Below, piece by piece: positions 8,946 to 18,359 of a stretch of DNA of 64,000 nt (position 1 is the first letter of the stretch; each line of letters starts with the position of its first letter). The position numbers and the translations under genes are program-made. The notes under the pieces were generated by a model. It searched no databases. It saw nothing but the letters and a program-made list of their open reading frames with translations, and had not been told where the DNA came from. The DNA lies in NCBI GenBank assembly GCA_002296185.1, contig DBHM01000006.1, positions 1-64,000 on the forward strand, in the 5' to 3' direction. The DNA is from Alphaproteobacteria bacterium UBA828 (GTDB taxonomy: Bacteria; Pseudomonadota; Alphaproteobacteria; UBA828).

Positions 8946-11132
8946 ATGCCATCGGAAAAGAGTTATTTGAGCGTTAGTAATCTAAAAATCTCTTCAGATC
9001 TTTTTGATTTTGTAAATTCAGAGGTAATACCAGGTACTTTTGTTGATCGAGAAAATTTTTGGGAAGGCTTTAGCAAATTAATTCATGAACTCTCTCCTGA
9101 AAATAAAAGTCTGCTTAAAAAGCGTGTAGACCTACAGAAGAAAATAGACTCTTGGCATATAAATACAAAATATAAACCATACAATCAAAGTGATTATATT
9201 AAATTTCTAAGGGATATTGGATATTTAGTTACAGAAGGACCGAATTTTAACATCCAAACTGAAAATGTGGACGAAGAGCTTTCAAAAATTTCCGGTCCAC
9301 AATTAGTAGTCCCCTTAATAAACGCAAGATATTCTATCAATGCCGCTAACGCTAGGTGGGGCAGTCTTTATGATGCCCTTTATGGAACTGATTCCATCCC
9401 AAGGGATTCCAAGTCTGATAAAAAAGAATACGATCCAGAACGAGGGAAAAAGGTAATTAAATGGTCAAAAGAATTCCTTGATGAATCTATTCCCCTAATC
9501 GATGGAAGTCATCAAGATGCAACCTCATACAAAATTAATGACCAGCGGGTCTATATAACCTTAAGTAATGGAAAAAAAGTAGCTCTAAAAAATGAACAAA
9601 AGTTAATCGGATACACAGGGTCAGCTTCATTTCCAGAATCTATTTTGTTTAGAAATAATGGCCTACATATTCAAATAACATTTAATAAAGACCACTCAGT
9701 AGGTAAAGATGATAAAGCTAATATAAGTGATATTATTCTTGAATCTGCAATTTCTACTATTATGGATTGTGAAGACTCAATTGCAGCTGTTGATTCAGAA
9801 GACAAAATTACAGTTTATAGAAACTGGCTAGGCCTGATGAAAGGTGACCTTAAAACTTCTTTCCAAAAAAATGGGAGAAATATTCAACGCTGTCTCAATA
9901 AAGATTTAATTTTCCAAGGAACTTGTGGATCTGAAATAACTATACCCGGACGCAGTACATTACTTATTCGTAATGTAGGTCATCTAATGACTACAAATAC
10001 AATTCTTCAGGATGATGGTTCTGAATCTCCTGAAGGAATTGTTGATGCAGTCATAACGTCTTTAATAGCCAAGCATGATCTTCTACAAAACTCATTAGTA
10101 AAAAATAGCAAAACAGGCTCGATTTACATCGTAAAACCTAAAATGCATGGTCCTGATGAGGTCAGGTTTACAGATAAAATTTTCCAGTATGTAGAAAAAT
10201 TAATATCCCTACCTAGAAATACTTTAAAAATGGGAATTATGGATGAAGAACGGCGTACAAGTATCAATTTGAAAGAATGCATAAGAGCGGCTAAAAACCG
10301 TGTTGTCTTTATAAACACTGGATTTCTTGACCGTACAGGAGATGAAATCCATACATCTATGGAGGCAGGACCTATTATCAAAAAGGGTAATATAAAGAAA
10401 TGTGTTTGGATTAAAGCTTATGAAGATCGTAACGTTGATATTGGTTTATCCTGTGGACTTAAAGGTAAAGCACAGATAGGAAAAGGCATGTGGGCGATGC
10501 CCGACATGATGGCAGAAATGCTTAAATCCAAAATAGAACACCCTAAATCAGGTGCAACAACTGCCTGGGTGCCTTCACCCACTGCAGCAACGCTTCACGC
10601 TACTCACTATCATAGGGTTAATGTTGAAGAATATCAGGATGTAATAAGTTCAAGAAAACATGCAAAAATAGAAGACCTTCTTACTATTCCATTAGCAGAA
10701 GGAACTAACTGGTCTAGTGATGAAGTCCAAAGAGAATTAGAGAACAATATCCAAGGTATACTTGGATACGTTGTAAGATGGATAGATCAAGGAGTTGGAT
10801 GCTCTAAAGTCCTAGATATAAATAATTTAGGATTAATGGAAGACAGAGCTACATTACGTATTTCCAGCCAACACATAGCTAATTGGCTGCGTCATGAGGT
10901 CTGTAGTGAAAATCAAGTGATAGAAACTTTAGAACGTATGGCTAAAGTAGTTGATAACCAGAACTCAAATGACCCTGAATACCAATTAATGTCAAGAGAC
11001 TTAAAAAATAATATTGCATTCAATGCTGCATCAGATCTTATTTTTGAAGGGGCAAAACAAACCAATGGATATACTGAACCAATACTTCACAAATACAGGA
11101 GATATAAAAAAAACAATGATAGCATTAACTAA
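8946..11132 (+). CDS. glcB: malate synthase G
   Basis: A 728-residue cytosolic malate synthase G, the usual length for the single-chain G form. It condenses glyoxylate with acetyl-CoA to malate. The inserted beta domain region reads TIMDCEDSIAAVD with YRNWLGLMKGDL; the TIM-barrel catalytic block reads MGIMDEERRTS, FINTGFLDRTGDEIHTSM and AYEDRNVDIGLSCG; AWVPSPTAATLHATHYH follows. Isocitrate lyase is not in the window, so glyoxylate may come from glycolate, purines or glycine oxidation. It converges with the 74-residue gene behind the glutamate-synthase-like operon. Confidence 0.97.
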   Translation: MPSEKSYLSVSNLKISSDLFDFVNSEVIPGTFVDRENFWEGFSKLIHELSPENKSLLKKRVDLQKKIDSWHINTKYKPYNQSDYIKFLRDIGYLVTEGPNFNIQTENVDEELSKISGPQLVVPLINARYSINAANARWGSLYDALYGTDSIPRDSKSDKKEYDPERGKKVIKWSKEFLDESIPLIDGSHQDATSYKINDQRVYITLSNGKKVALKNEQKLIGYTGSASFPESILFRNNGLHIQITFNKDHSVGKDDKANISDIILESAISTIMDCEDSIAAVDSEDKITVYRNWLGLMKGDLKTSFQKNGRNIQRCLNKDLIFQGTCGSEITIPGRSTLLIRNVGHLMTTNTILQDDGSESPEGIVDAVITSLIAKHDLLQNSLVKNSKTGSIYIVKPKMHGPDEVRFTDKIFQYVEKLISLPRNTLKMGIMDEERRTSINLKECIRAAKNRVVFINTGFLDRTGDEIHTSMEAGPIIKKGNIKKCVWIKAYEDRNVDIGLSCGLKGKAQIGKGMWAMPDMMAEMLKSKIEHPKSGATTAWVPSPTAATLHATHYHRVNVEEYQDVISSRKHAKIEDLLTIPLAEGTNWSSDEVQRELENNIQGILGYVVRWIDQGVGCSKVLDINNLGLMEDRATLRISSQHIANWLRHEVCSENQVIETLERMAKVVDNQNSNDPEYQLMSRDLKNNIAFNAASDLIFEGAKQTNGYTEPILHKYRRYKKNNDSIN

Positions 11133-11163
11133 TCAGACAGGTTATTGAAAAGTAGTCTTAATA

Positions 11164-11388
11164 CTAAGCACTAGAGTTCTTCTTTACAAAAGTTGCAGAA
11201 TACCTGAGCTCACCTCTGAACATTGGATTAGGATCTCCCAAACCGTCTGTTTCGTAAAATCGATGCTTAACAATAGGCGTATCTATAGTATATCCCTTCT
11301 CAGCCATCCTCTGACGATGGTATTCCATAGCTGCAGGAGTGAACTCCTTTGAAATAATGGTTATACTCTCTGTTCCTTCTGTATCCAT
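11164..11388 (-). CDS. small conserved-looking protein of unknown function
   Basis: A 74-residue soluble protein I do not recognise. It has no signal peptide or membrane segment. It is rich in charged and aromatic residues (MEYHRQRMAEKGY, KHRFYETDG) and has a compact alpha/beta look. It lies 86 bp downstream of the FMN-domain glutamate-synthase-like gene on the same strand and could be the last gene of that operon. The ATG is preceded by an AAGGAGCATTC-like stretch, a good ribosome binding site. Confidence 0.65.
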   Translation of the reverse strand: MDTEGTESITIISKEFTPAAMEYHRQRMAEKGYTIDTPIVKHRFYETDGLGDPNPMFRGELRYSATFVKKNSSA

Positions 11389-11474
11389 CTAGAATGCTCC
11401 TTAAAATTTTTATATGTAATACTATTAACACAATAATAAAATACTGATGATCATAACTTAAACTTTAAACACAT

Positions 11475-12851
11475 CTAATTACTTCCAGGAATCCAATCAG
11501 TCCCAGCAAGAGGAACACCAGCCATAGCCGCGGCCTCTACTGTAAGAGCACAAAGATCTTCAGGCTCAAGATTGTGAAGGTGACTTTTGCTACAAGCTCT
11601 TGCAAGAGTCTGTGCTTCGAGAGTCATTACCTTGAGATAGTTACTAAGTCTTTTTCCAGCTACTTCAGGATCAAGCCGGGCGGCCAAAGTATTATTTTGT
11701 GTTGTTATACCTGCAGGGTCATCACCACGGTGCCAAGAATCGTAGGCTCCAGCGGTAGAACCGAGCTTGTTATACTCATGCTCCCACTTAGGGTGGTTAT
11801 CGCCAATTGCTATTAAGGCGGCAGTTCCAATTGAAACAGCGTCTGCACCCAGAGCAAGAACCTTTGCAACGTCAGCTCCATTTCTAATACCTCCAGATAT
11901 CACCAACTGCACCTTTCTATGCATTTTCAAATCCTGTAATGCCCTTACTGCTGGACGGATACATGCAAGGGTTGGTTGCCCAACATGCTCTATAAATACA
12001 TCCTGTGTAGCAGCGGTACCTCCCTGCATACCATCAAGAACAACAACATCTGCACCTGCCTTAACAGACAAAGTGGTATCAAAATATGGACGTGTTCCTC
12101 CGATCTTAACAAAAATTGGCTTTTCCCAATTTGTTATTTCACGGAGTTCTAGGATCTTAATCTCCAAATCATCAGGGCCAGTCCAATCCGGATGACGACA
12201 AGCTGAGCGCTGATCAATACCAGTTGGCAAACATCTCATACCGGCAACTCTATCGCTAATTTTCTGTCCGAGAAGCATACCGCCGCCGCCAGGCTTTGCT
12301 CCCTGCCCCACAACAATCTCAATGGCATCACAATTACGTAAATCATCTGGATTCATCCCATAACGAGAGGGTAAATACTGATATACCAATTTATTAGAAT
12401 GTCTTCTTTCCTCTTCGGTCATGCCCCCGTCACCTGTAGTAGTAGAGGTACCTGCCATAGTAGCCCCACGACCAAGAGCCTCTTTTGCAGGACCCGATAG
12501 AGCGCCAAAGCTCATTCCCGCTATAGTTATAGGTATATCAAGCTCTACAGGGTTTTTTGCAAAACGATTACCAAGAACTACGTTAGTATCACATCTCTCT
12601 CTATAACCCTCTAGAGGATATCTAGAGATTGATGCACCCAAAACAAGCAAGTCATCAAAGTGAGGTAATGGTCTCTTTGCTCCTCCTCCTCGAATATCAT
12701 AAATACCTGTCTCAGCTGCCCTTCGAATTTCTGCCATAGTATAATCATCAAAAGTAGATGATTTCCTTGTTGGCATTGAAGTATTTCGATTTTCACTACC
12801 TACAAAACACTCGAGTAGTTCATCGAAAAAAGACCTCTTTTTATCAGACAT
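11475..12851 (-). CDS. mgsC: FMN-binding glutamate synthase domain protein (MgsC/GlxD type)
   Basis: A 458-residue protein built from the central FMN-binding glutamate synthase domain. Motifs are VGQGAKPGGGGMLLG, VKIGGTRPYFDT, VVLDGMQGGTAA and ISGGIRNGADVAK followed by LGADAVSIGTA, as in GltB and in the stand-alone subunits MgsC (N-methylglutamate synthase) and GlxD. With the GXGXG protein and the class II amidotransferase encoded just upstream it forms a split glutamate-synthase-like enzyme. N-methylglutamate synthase joins methylamine to glutamate and releases ammonia; GlxBCD proteins have similar sequences but less clear roles. The symbol is tentative. The start has AGGGTGGA before it and lies 11 bp after the preceding gene. 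Confidence 0.85.
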   Translation of the reverse strand: MSDKKRSFFDELLECFVGSENRNTSMPTRKSSTFDDYTMAEIRRAAETGIYDIRGGGAKRPLPHFDDLLVLGASISRYPLEGYRERCDTNVVLGNRFAKNPVELDIPITIAGMSFGALSGPAKEALGRGATMAGTSTTTGDGGMTEEERRHSNKLVYQYLPSRYGMNPDDLRNCDAIEIVVGQGAKPGGGGMLLGQKISDRVAGMRCLPTGIDQRSACRHPDWTGPDDLEIKILELREITNWEKPIFVKIGGTRPYFDTTLSVKAGADVVVLDGMQGGTAATQDVFIEHVGQPTLACIRPAVRALQDLKMHRKVQLVISGGIRNGADVAKVLALGADAVSIGTAALIAIGDNHPKWEHEYNKLGSTAGAYDSWHRGDDPAGITTQNNTLAARLDPEVAGKRLSNYLKVMTLEAQTLARACSKSHLHNLEPEDLCALTVEAAAMAGVPLAGTDWIPGSN

Positions 12852-12862
12852 TTCAGTCCACC

Positions 12863-13546
12863 CTAATAAGCTGCTGAGTTATCAATATCAAAATTATAAA
12901 GTTTACGAGCAGAACCAAATCTTCTGAATTCTTTTGGATCTGCTTTCACATTTTCTGACAAAAAAAACTTTTCTAAATATTCTATGTGCTCTTGCCTCAT
13001 TTCCTTCTCAATGCAATCTGCACCTAGACTCTTAACGTTACCTCGGATGAATATTTTCGCCTCATACAGCGAATCACCAAGAGAATCTCCCGCATCACCT
13101 AAAACTATCAGATTACCGGCCTGAGCCATAAACGCAGACATATGACCGATATTACCATGAACGAGAATATCTATTCCCTTCATAGATATTCCGCATCTAG
13201 ATGATGCGTTACCCTTAATTACCAGCAATCCACCATGCCCAGTTGCCCCTGCGCACTGGCTTACATTTCCCTCTACAATAACTTTTCCTGACATCATATT
13301 TTCAGCAACCCCAGGACCAGCAGATCCCTTGATATTGACTGATGCCAGTTTATTCATTCCCGCACAGTAGTAACCAACATGACCGTCAATAAGAACTTCT
13401 AAATCACTATCCAGTCCCACTGCTATTGCATGAGCACCATCAGGGTTTAAAACCTTCCACTCCCCTTCGACAAACCTTAACGATTGTGATTGTAGAAGTT
13501 CATTTAACTCACGCAAAGTACGTTCCTGTAAATTAAATTCACGCAT
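12863..13546 (-). CDS. mgsB: GXGXG-domain glutamate synthase subunit (MgsB/GlxC type)
   Basis: A 227-residue protein with the beta-helical GXGXG domain that forms the C-terminal part of large glutamate synthase. Repeating glycine strands are visible: VNIKGSAGPGVAENMMSG, GATGHGGLLVIKG, MKGIDILVHGNIG and GNLIVLGDAGDSLGD. The start chosen is the ATG giving MREFNLQ, because it follows the upstream stop by two bases; a longer frame runs back into that gene. It is the second gene of a three-gene unit and is presumed to be a structural subunit of an N-methylglutamate synthase or GlxBCD-like complex. Confidence 0.85.
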   Translation of the reverse strand: MREFNLQERTLRELNELLQSQSLRFVEGEWKVLNPDGAHAIAVGLDSDLEVLIDGHVGYYCAGMNKLASVNIKGSAGPGVAENMMSGKVIVEGNVSQCAGATGHGGLLVIKGNASSRCGISMKGIDILVHGNIGHMSAFMAQAGNLIVLGDAGDSLGDSLYEAKIFIRGNVKSLGADCIEKEMRQEHIEYLEKFFLSENVKADPKEFRRFGSARKLYNFDIDNSAAY

Positions 13547-13548
13547 TT

Positions 13549-14442
13549 CTAATTTTCCCAAAAATAAACGGTTCCTGGGTCTGGCTCCCAAACCTGTGCT
13601 AAATTAATAGAGGGCAAACCGACTAGAGCTCTATATTCTGAACCAAAAGCAACATATTTTTCGGTCTCTGCTAATACAGCTGGTTTACATGCAATGGAGT
13701 CACGAACCACTCCAAAACCTTCCCGCGTCCCAACCACAAAAGTGAAAAAACCATCAAGATCTCTAAGTGCGCTTTGCATAGCATCACTAAGAGATGACCC
13801 GTTATCCATTTTATAACTTAAATATGCAGCCGCAACCTCACTATCATTCTCAGTTTCAAATTTCATTCCATGCCTTATTAACTGATTCCTAACAGTATTG
13901 TGGTTTGATAAAGAGCCATTGTGCACTAAACACTGATCTTCTCCTGTAGAGAAAGGATGACACCCTAATGTTGTAACAGCGGATTCAGTCGCCATCCTAG
14001 TGTGCCCTATACCATGACTACCCGACATACTATTTATCGAAAAACTTCTGGATACATCAGCCGGCAGGCCTATACCCTTAAATATTTCAATAGTAGAACC
14101 AAAGCTTAGAGTATTTATTTCTGGAAACTGTGTATCGATTAAACTCTTAACAGGCTCAAAAAATTCCTCATTAACATCTAGTATTGCACTAGTACTTTTT
14201 GTATCGATTGAAACATTATTACCCCACCTAGACTCAATCTCATCTTTCAAGTTAACAAAGCTATTAGAATCAGAAGTATGCAAACTTATCTTCAAAATCT
14301 TATTTTTTTCTGTCCCATAAATGGCTATGCCTGCACTATCAGGTCCTCTGTCAGTCATTGTCTCCAACATCTCGGATAGCATGTGACCGAGTTTTGGGTG
14401 AAGTGATTTGTCCTTAAGAAATAAGCCAACAATGCCACACAT
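13549..14442 (-). CDS. mgsA: class II glutamine amidotransferase subunit (MgsA/GlxB type)
   Basis: A 297-residue Ntn-type glutamine amidotransferase domain. The start is set at the ATG giving MCGIVGLF, so that the conserved Cys2 becomes the N-terminal nucleophile; AAGGGGA precedes it. Other signatures are GHTRMATESAVT, VHNGSLSNHNTVR and a closing PGTVYFW. In N-methylglutamate synthases and Glx proteins this subunit corresponds to the N-terminal domain of GltB. It heads the operon mgsA-mgsB-mgsC. About 350 bp without a gene precede it, where the promoter should lie. Confidence 0.87.
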   Translation of the reverse strand: MCGIVGLFLKDKSLHPKLGHMLSEMLETMTDRGPDSAGIAIYGTEKNKILKISLHTSDSNSFVNLKDEIESRWGNNVSIDTKSTSAILDVNEEFFEPVKSLIDTQFPEINTLSFGSTIEIFKGIGLPADVSRSFSINSMSGSHGIGHTRMATESAVTTLGCHPFSTGEDQCLVHNGSLSNHNTVRNQLIRHGMKFETENDSEVAAAYLSYKMDNGSSLSDAMQSALRDLDGFFTFVVGTREGFGVVRDSIACKPAVLAETEKYVAFGSEYRALVGLPSINLAQVWEPDPGTVYFWEN

Positions 14443-14790
14443 ACGAAAAATCCCCTTGAGCATGACGCAAATAAGGTTAGAAACCAAATGATGAAATCAG
14501 GGCTTATAAAAAAATAAGCACAAAATAACTACCATATGCCTAACCTTATGCTCTGTTCGTGTGGTGTCCAGAAAAATTTCATGAAAAGAAAGTATTTTTC
14601 CTATAATACAAAGCGGCATAGCCTAATAGATGACTATATCCTTTATATTAAAGTATTGTTTTAAATATATTTTTACTGATATCCCAATAACTTGGATAGA
14701 TCCATAATTGCCAAGATTACACTCTAAGGGCTACTGGAAAACAAGGCGCTAATTTAACGTAATTAGACTTTTGAAGAGAATCTCAAAATA
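14443..14790. other. 348 bp non-coding region upstream of the glutamate-synthase-like operon
   Basis: AT-rich stretch between the amidotransferase start and the end of the DksA-like gene. I see no tRNA, no convincing small gene and no strong hairpin terminator. A TTGGCA element on the minus strand near 14715 resembles half of a sigma-54 promoter, but the matching GC at -12 is absent, so no promoter call is made. Confidence 0.4.
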
Positions 14791-15138
14791 TCAAGCAGAT
14801 TTCTGCGCACAGTAGATACAATTGACCACTGCTGGATCACTTCTAAGACGTTCTATAGCTATAGGCTCCTCACAAATAACACAGTAGCCATAATTCTTTT
14901 CTTCGATCCTAGACAGTGCAGAATTAATTAGTTTTATTGATAACTGACGACGTTGCTCTGAATCTATCTGCATAGCTTGTAATTGTATATTATCCATTCT
15001 GCTTATTCGACCCACAGAAGATTGATCTAATAATACTGGCTGTCTGTCTGTTTGTGTTTGCTCAGAAAGTTGCATAAGAAGATTTTTTTTGCTTAGGAGA
15101 CTCTCTTGGATTTCCTCAATTTGCTTATTTGTTAACAT
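14791..15138 (-). CDS. DksA/TraR-family zinc finger protein
   Basis: A 115-residue protein with an N-terminal coiled-coil-forming helix (about residues 1-80) and a C-terminal four-cysteine finger, CVICEEP ... VVNCIYCAQK. This is the TraR/DksA arrangement: proteins that bind in the RNA polymerase secondary channel and modulate transcription initiation. It is shorter than DksA itself (about 140-150 residues) and lies between the LarA-like gene (53 bp) and the mgs operon, so it may be co-transcribed with the former. Its ribosome binding site is weak. Confidence 0.85.
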   Translation of the reverse strand: MLTNKQIEEIQESLLSKKNLLMQLSEQTQTDRQPVLLDQSSVGRISRMDNIQLQAMQIDSEQRRQLSIKLINSALSRIEEKNYGYCVICEEPIAIERLRSDPAVVNCIYCAQKSA

Positions 15139-15191
15139 AGCGTTTATTTACTTTAATAAAAATTATGATATTTCATCAGAAACTAACGTTT

Positions 15192-16499
15192 TTATAATTT
15201 AGTAACAAGATTTCCCAAATCATCAAATTCAATATTCATTTTTTCTGAAATAACACTTCCGTAGTCTCCAAGGTCATCAACTAATGATGGAGATAGAAGA
15301 ATTTCATCTAAATGTAGTGTAGATTTGATAATGCAAAGTCGTGCATTTTCTCCATCGAGTCTCCATGAAGAAGCAACTGCTGCTCTGATCGCCTGAGAGT
15401 CATCGGCTAATACTGGAGGAATACCAACTTTCTCAACTGACGTTGCAGTAGTTCCATTAAGATACATTGCATACAAGTCCAATCCATCAACAACTCTCTT
15501 AGTCGTAAAGTCAGCCGCACCTATTCCTAAACCATTACCATGACTTTCAGGAGTAACTCCAAGAACAACCAGCTTATTAACAAAAGGACGGTCAGGGTTA
15601 GGTTTTCCACGTATTTCAGCTCTACCTGAAATAGCAGGATCCATACCACTACCTGAAATATTCTTACCTAACTCCTGAACTATAAGCACATCTATTTGGC
15701 CAAATGGTAGTTTTGGTAATAATTCTTTTGCCTTGATAAGAAGCTGACTATCAACACTGTGAAAATCCTCAGGTTCTGCACCCTCGATAAAAGTAGCCTC
15801 GTGATGTGAATTCTCAACAATTCCTATGCCGTAGGCTATATTAGAGTTATCTATTGCGACTCTTGCACACTCTGGCAAAACATCTGAATAACCCTTAGGA
15901 CCCAACCTATGAATAAGTCGAGCACCCTTCGCTTTCCCAAGCCCAATAGCAATCATCTTAACTATCCCACTTTCAATTTCTCTGGGGAAAGATGTATGTT
16001 GCTTAACCCTATTAATGACAAGTACACCATCTGCCTCTGAAGCATTTTGATCAAAATATACAGGTATGTTATGAGAGGTTTTCCCAAGCTCAACAACATC
16101 CATAGTTGCTTTTACAGGACAACCCATTGTGTCTTCAGAAAAACCTAGTTCCTTAAGAAGCTGCATTTGTCCATCAGCAGTTGAACCACCATGACTTCCC
16201 ATACCCGGAACAATGAAGGGCTTTAACCCCCTACCTTTGAGCCAATTAATTGCTGTACGAACAATTTCTGGCTTAGACTTTATACCTCGACTGCCGCATG
16301 TTACCGCAACACTCCCCCCTTCCGGTAGGGTATTTAGGCGCTTAGATTTTTCAAGAAGACCAATAATATGACCAGGAATATCATTTATTGGTGCTGAATA
16401 GGGATGATTTAGCTTAACTCGATAGACAAACGGCAAAGGTTCAGTTTCTGCAACTGGTAAACGTATTATTGGGAAATTAGGACTATTCTGCTTTGACAT
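15192..16499 (-). CDS. LarA-like (DUF2088) protein, possible nickel-pincer racemase/epimerase
   Basis: A 435-residue protein with the N-terminal lactate-racemase-type domain: VAVTCGSRGIKSKPEIV, then VPGMGSHGGSTADGQ. The middle section NRVKQHTSFPREIESGIVK and IGLGKAKGARLIH supplies candidate His and Lys residues for a nickel-pincer nucleotide. Family knowledge: LarA homologues racemise or epimerise 2-hydroxyacids using the NPN cofactor made by LarB, LarC and LarE; many homologues have unknown substrates. A larE gene lies about 32 kb away in this window. The gene follows hyuB by 39 bp on the same strand, so its substrate may relate to the HyuAB product. The substrate is not known. Confidence 0.75.
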   Translation of the reverse strand: MSKQNSPNFPIIRLPVAETEPLPFVYRVKLNHPYSAPINDIPGHIIGLLEKSKRLNTLPEGGSVAVTCGSRGIKSKPEIVRTAINWLKGRGLKPFIVPGMGSHGGSTADGQMQLLKELGFSEDTMGCPVKATMDVVELGKTSHNIPVYFDQNASEADGVLVINRVKQHTSFPREIESGIVKMIAIGLGKAKGARLIHRLGPKGYSDVLPECARVAIDNSNIAYGIGIVENSHHEATFIEGAEPEDFHSVDSQLLIKAKELLPKLPFGQIDVLIVQELGKNISGSGMDPAISGRAEIRGKPNPDRPFVNKLVVLGVTPESHGNGLGIGAADFTTKRVVDGLDLYAMYLNGTTATSVEKVGIPPVLADDSQAIRAAVASSWRLDGENARLCIIKSTLHLDEILLSPSLVDDLGDYGSVISEKMNIEFDDLGNLVTKL

Positions 16500-16538
16500 T
16501 TCTTTTAAACCCTTCTTTCATCGAACAATATAGCATAA

Positions 16539-18359
16539 TTACTTATCACCCTTTTTTCTTAATTCTGCAGTAGCTAAATCATCAACTAGCAAATCTCCTG
16601 AATCAATGGATCCTGAAAATACTACTCCATATACATCCTCAGCTCTTTCTATAGTTTCATATTTTTCCATAACGTCATAGAGTACACGCTCTGGATCACG
16701 CTTTAGGGGACTTCCATACCCTCCCCCTCCACTTTGATTACCACGGACAATTTCACCTTTAGTTAAATTAACTATAGCTACGTTAGGTAATTCGTCTTCG
16801 CTACCATCTTCATGAACTATAAAATGACTACAGTTTTTACCATTAAGTCCGCCCCTTACGCCCTTTGGTGGATAGTGGGTCCCATCACACGGCCAAATCA
16901 CACTCATATTATTATTTATCGGACCGTAAGCTACTTCCTGTCCAGGAGCCCCCCTGTATCTGCCCGCACCTCCGCTTCCAGGAATCAAGCGTAAAAAATG
17001 AAATAACATAGGATGCTTTAATTCATCTATTTCGATCGAATCTCTATACATCAACCCCCCAACAACCGGTATACCATATGTTATCCACCCATCAGAGCTT
17101 GATGAAGCGGGCCCTCCGCTTGCAGCAATATGCAATTGATTTACATATGGCTTATTATCAACTCGGTGATCATCACCTGAAACTACAGCGAAACCAGCCC
17201 CCAAACCAATACCGCCTTCTGCCAGACCCCAACCATCACCTATCTGAGCAAAAGCAGCCTGAGTTATGTTGATAAGACGGTCTGCTATATTTGTTGTAGC
17301 AACAGAACAACTATGAGGAAAACTAGGTCTCCCAACAACAGCTCCATCTTTAAGATGTAATTTAATTCTTCTAAAAGAACCAGAGTTCCGGGGTACAGAC
17401 GAATCTATAGAATTGAAGACCCCGGCTATAGATGCAGCAGACGTACAAGCTTCGCTTTGATTGAATCCACAGTTTACATTAGGAGGATGGTCAGTAAGAT
17501 CGAGTTTTATAATTGCTTCTTCCGGGTCTATATCCAAAGTTACCTTCAAAGGTATGCCATCTGGTAAAAGGTCGCCAAAGGGATCATGAGCTCCGCTATT
17601 AGTCAAAGTAGCCCTCGGTAACTTACCTATTGCCTGAATCATTCTTTCTTCAGAATAATCGAGCCAATGTGTAATAAAATTCTTAATTATATGTTTTCCA
17701 TACTTACCACAAAGCTCCTTCAAACGCTTCTCACCTATACGAGCTGACCCTATACCCGCCAGGAAATCGCCATACCACTGGCTAGGCACACGAACTCTAG
17801 ATTGACACATACGTACAATATCTTGGACCATTTCATAATTTTCCTGCACCTTCACAGCCGGAAAAATGAGAGCGCCTTCTTCATATTGATCTTTTGCACC
17901 TGCCATATAAGTTGTTGGAGCAGCATTTCCAACATCTGCCTGATGAGCTTTTGCTATTGCGGTGAAAAAATGTTCTCCATCAAAGAAAACAGGAACTAAA
18001 AATGTATGATCTGCTGCATGAGTATTACCTGAATACGGATCATTATGCAGGTAACAGTCCCCTTCATTAATATTCCCAGAATGGAAATCATACATAGCTT
18101 TTGTCTGTAAATGAGAACCAAAAATATGTATGGGCAGGCCTTCAGCTGAGGCTAAAAGCTGATTATCTGAAGTACAGATTGCACATGAAAAATCTCGGGC
18201 TGAATTAATAACGGCTGACCTTGCAGAACGAAGAAGCGTATTAGTCATTTCGCGTATTATACCATCAACCCTATTTGCAATTATTGCTGTCATATAAGGG
18301 TCAAATTCAGCTGACCTATCTCTAAATGAATTTATTTTTTTTATCATATGTTTACTCAA
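16539..18359 (-). CDS. hyuB: hydantoinase/oxoprolinase subunit B
   Basis: A 606-residue HyuB-family protein, the usual size. Signatures include the N-terminal FDPYMTAIIANRVDGI, YLHNDPYSGNTHAADHTFLVPVF, the glycine-rich PGSGGAGRYRGAPGQ and the C-terminal SGGGGYGSP. With HyuA it forms an ATP-dependent enzyme that opens cyclic amides such as hydantoins or 5-oxoproline; closely related acetone and acetophenone carboxylases use the same fold, and the precise substrate cannot be read from sequence. Its start overlaps the hyuA stop by four bases (ATGA), so the subunits are translationally coupled. Confidence 0.92.
   Translation of the reverse strand: MSKHMIKKINSFRDRSAEFDPYMTAIIANRVDGIIREMTNTLLRSARSAVINSARDFSCAICTSDNQLLASAEGLPIHIFGSHLQTKAMYDFHSGNINEGDCYLHNDPYSGNTHAADHTFLVPVFFDGEHFFTAIAKAHQADVGNAAPTTYMAGAKDQYEEGALIFPAVKVQENYEMVQDIVRMCQSRVRVPSQWYGDFLAGIGSARIGEKRLKELCGKYGKHIIKNFITHWLDYSEERMIQAIGKLPRATLTNSGAHDPFGDLLPDGIPLKVTLDIDPEEAIIKLDLTDHPPNVNCGFNQSEACTSAASIAGVFNSIDSSVPRNSGSFRRIKLHLKDGAVVGRPSFPHSCSVATTNIADRLINITQAAFAQIGDGWGLAEGGIGLGAGFAVVSGDDHRVDNKPYVNQLHIAASGGPASSSSDGWITYGIPVVGGLMYRDSIEIDELKHPMLFHFLRLIPGSGGAGRYRGAPGQEVAYGPINNNMSVIWPCDGTHYPPKGVRGGLNGKNCSHFIVHEDGSEDELPNVAIVNLTKGEIVRGNQSGGGGYGSPLKRDPERVLYDVMEKYETIERAEDVYGVVFSGSIDSGDLLVDDLATAELRKKGDK

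Noticed and set aside
11767..12195. 142-residue open frame on the plus strand inside the glutamate-synthase-like gene
   Set aside because: Antisense to a clear FMN-domain coding sequence; the product is Ser/Pro/Thr-rich with no recognisable domain.
14700..14730. Sigma-54 promoter before the mgs-like operon
   Set aside because: Only a TTGGCA half is visible; the -12 GC element at the required spacing is missing.
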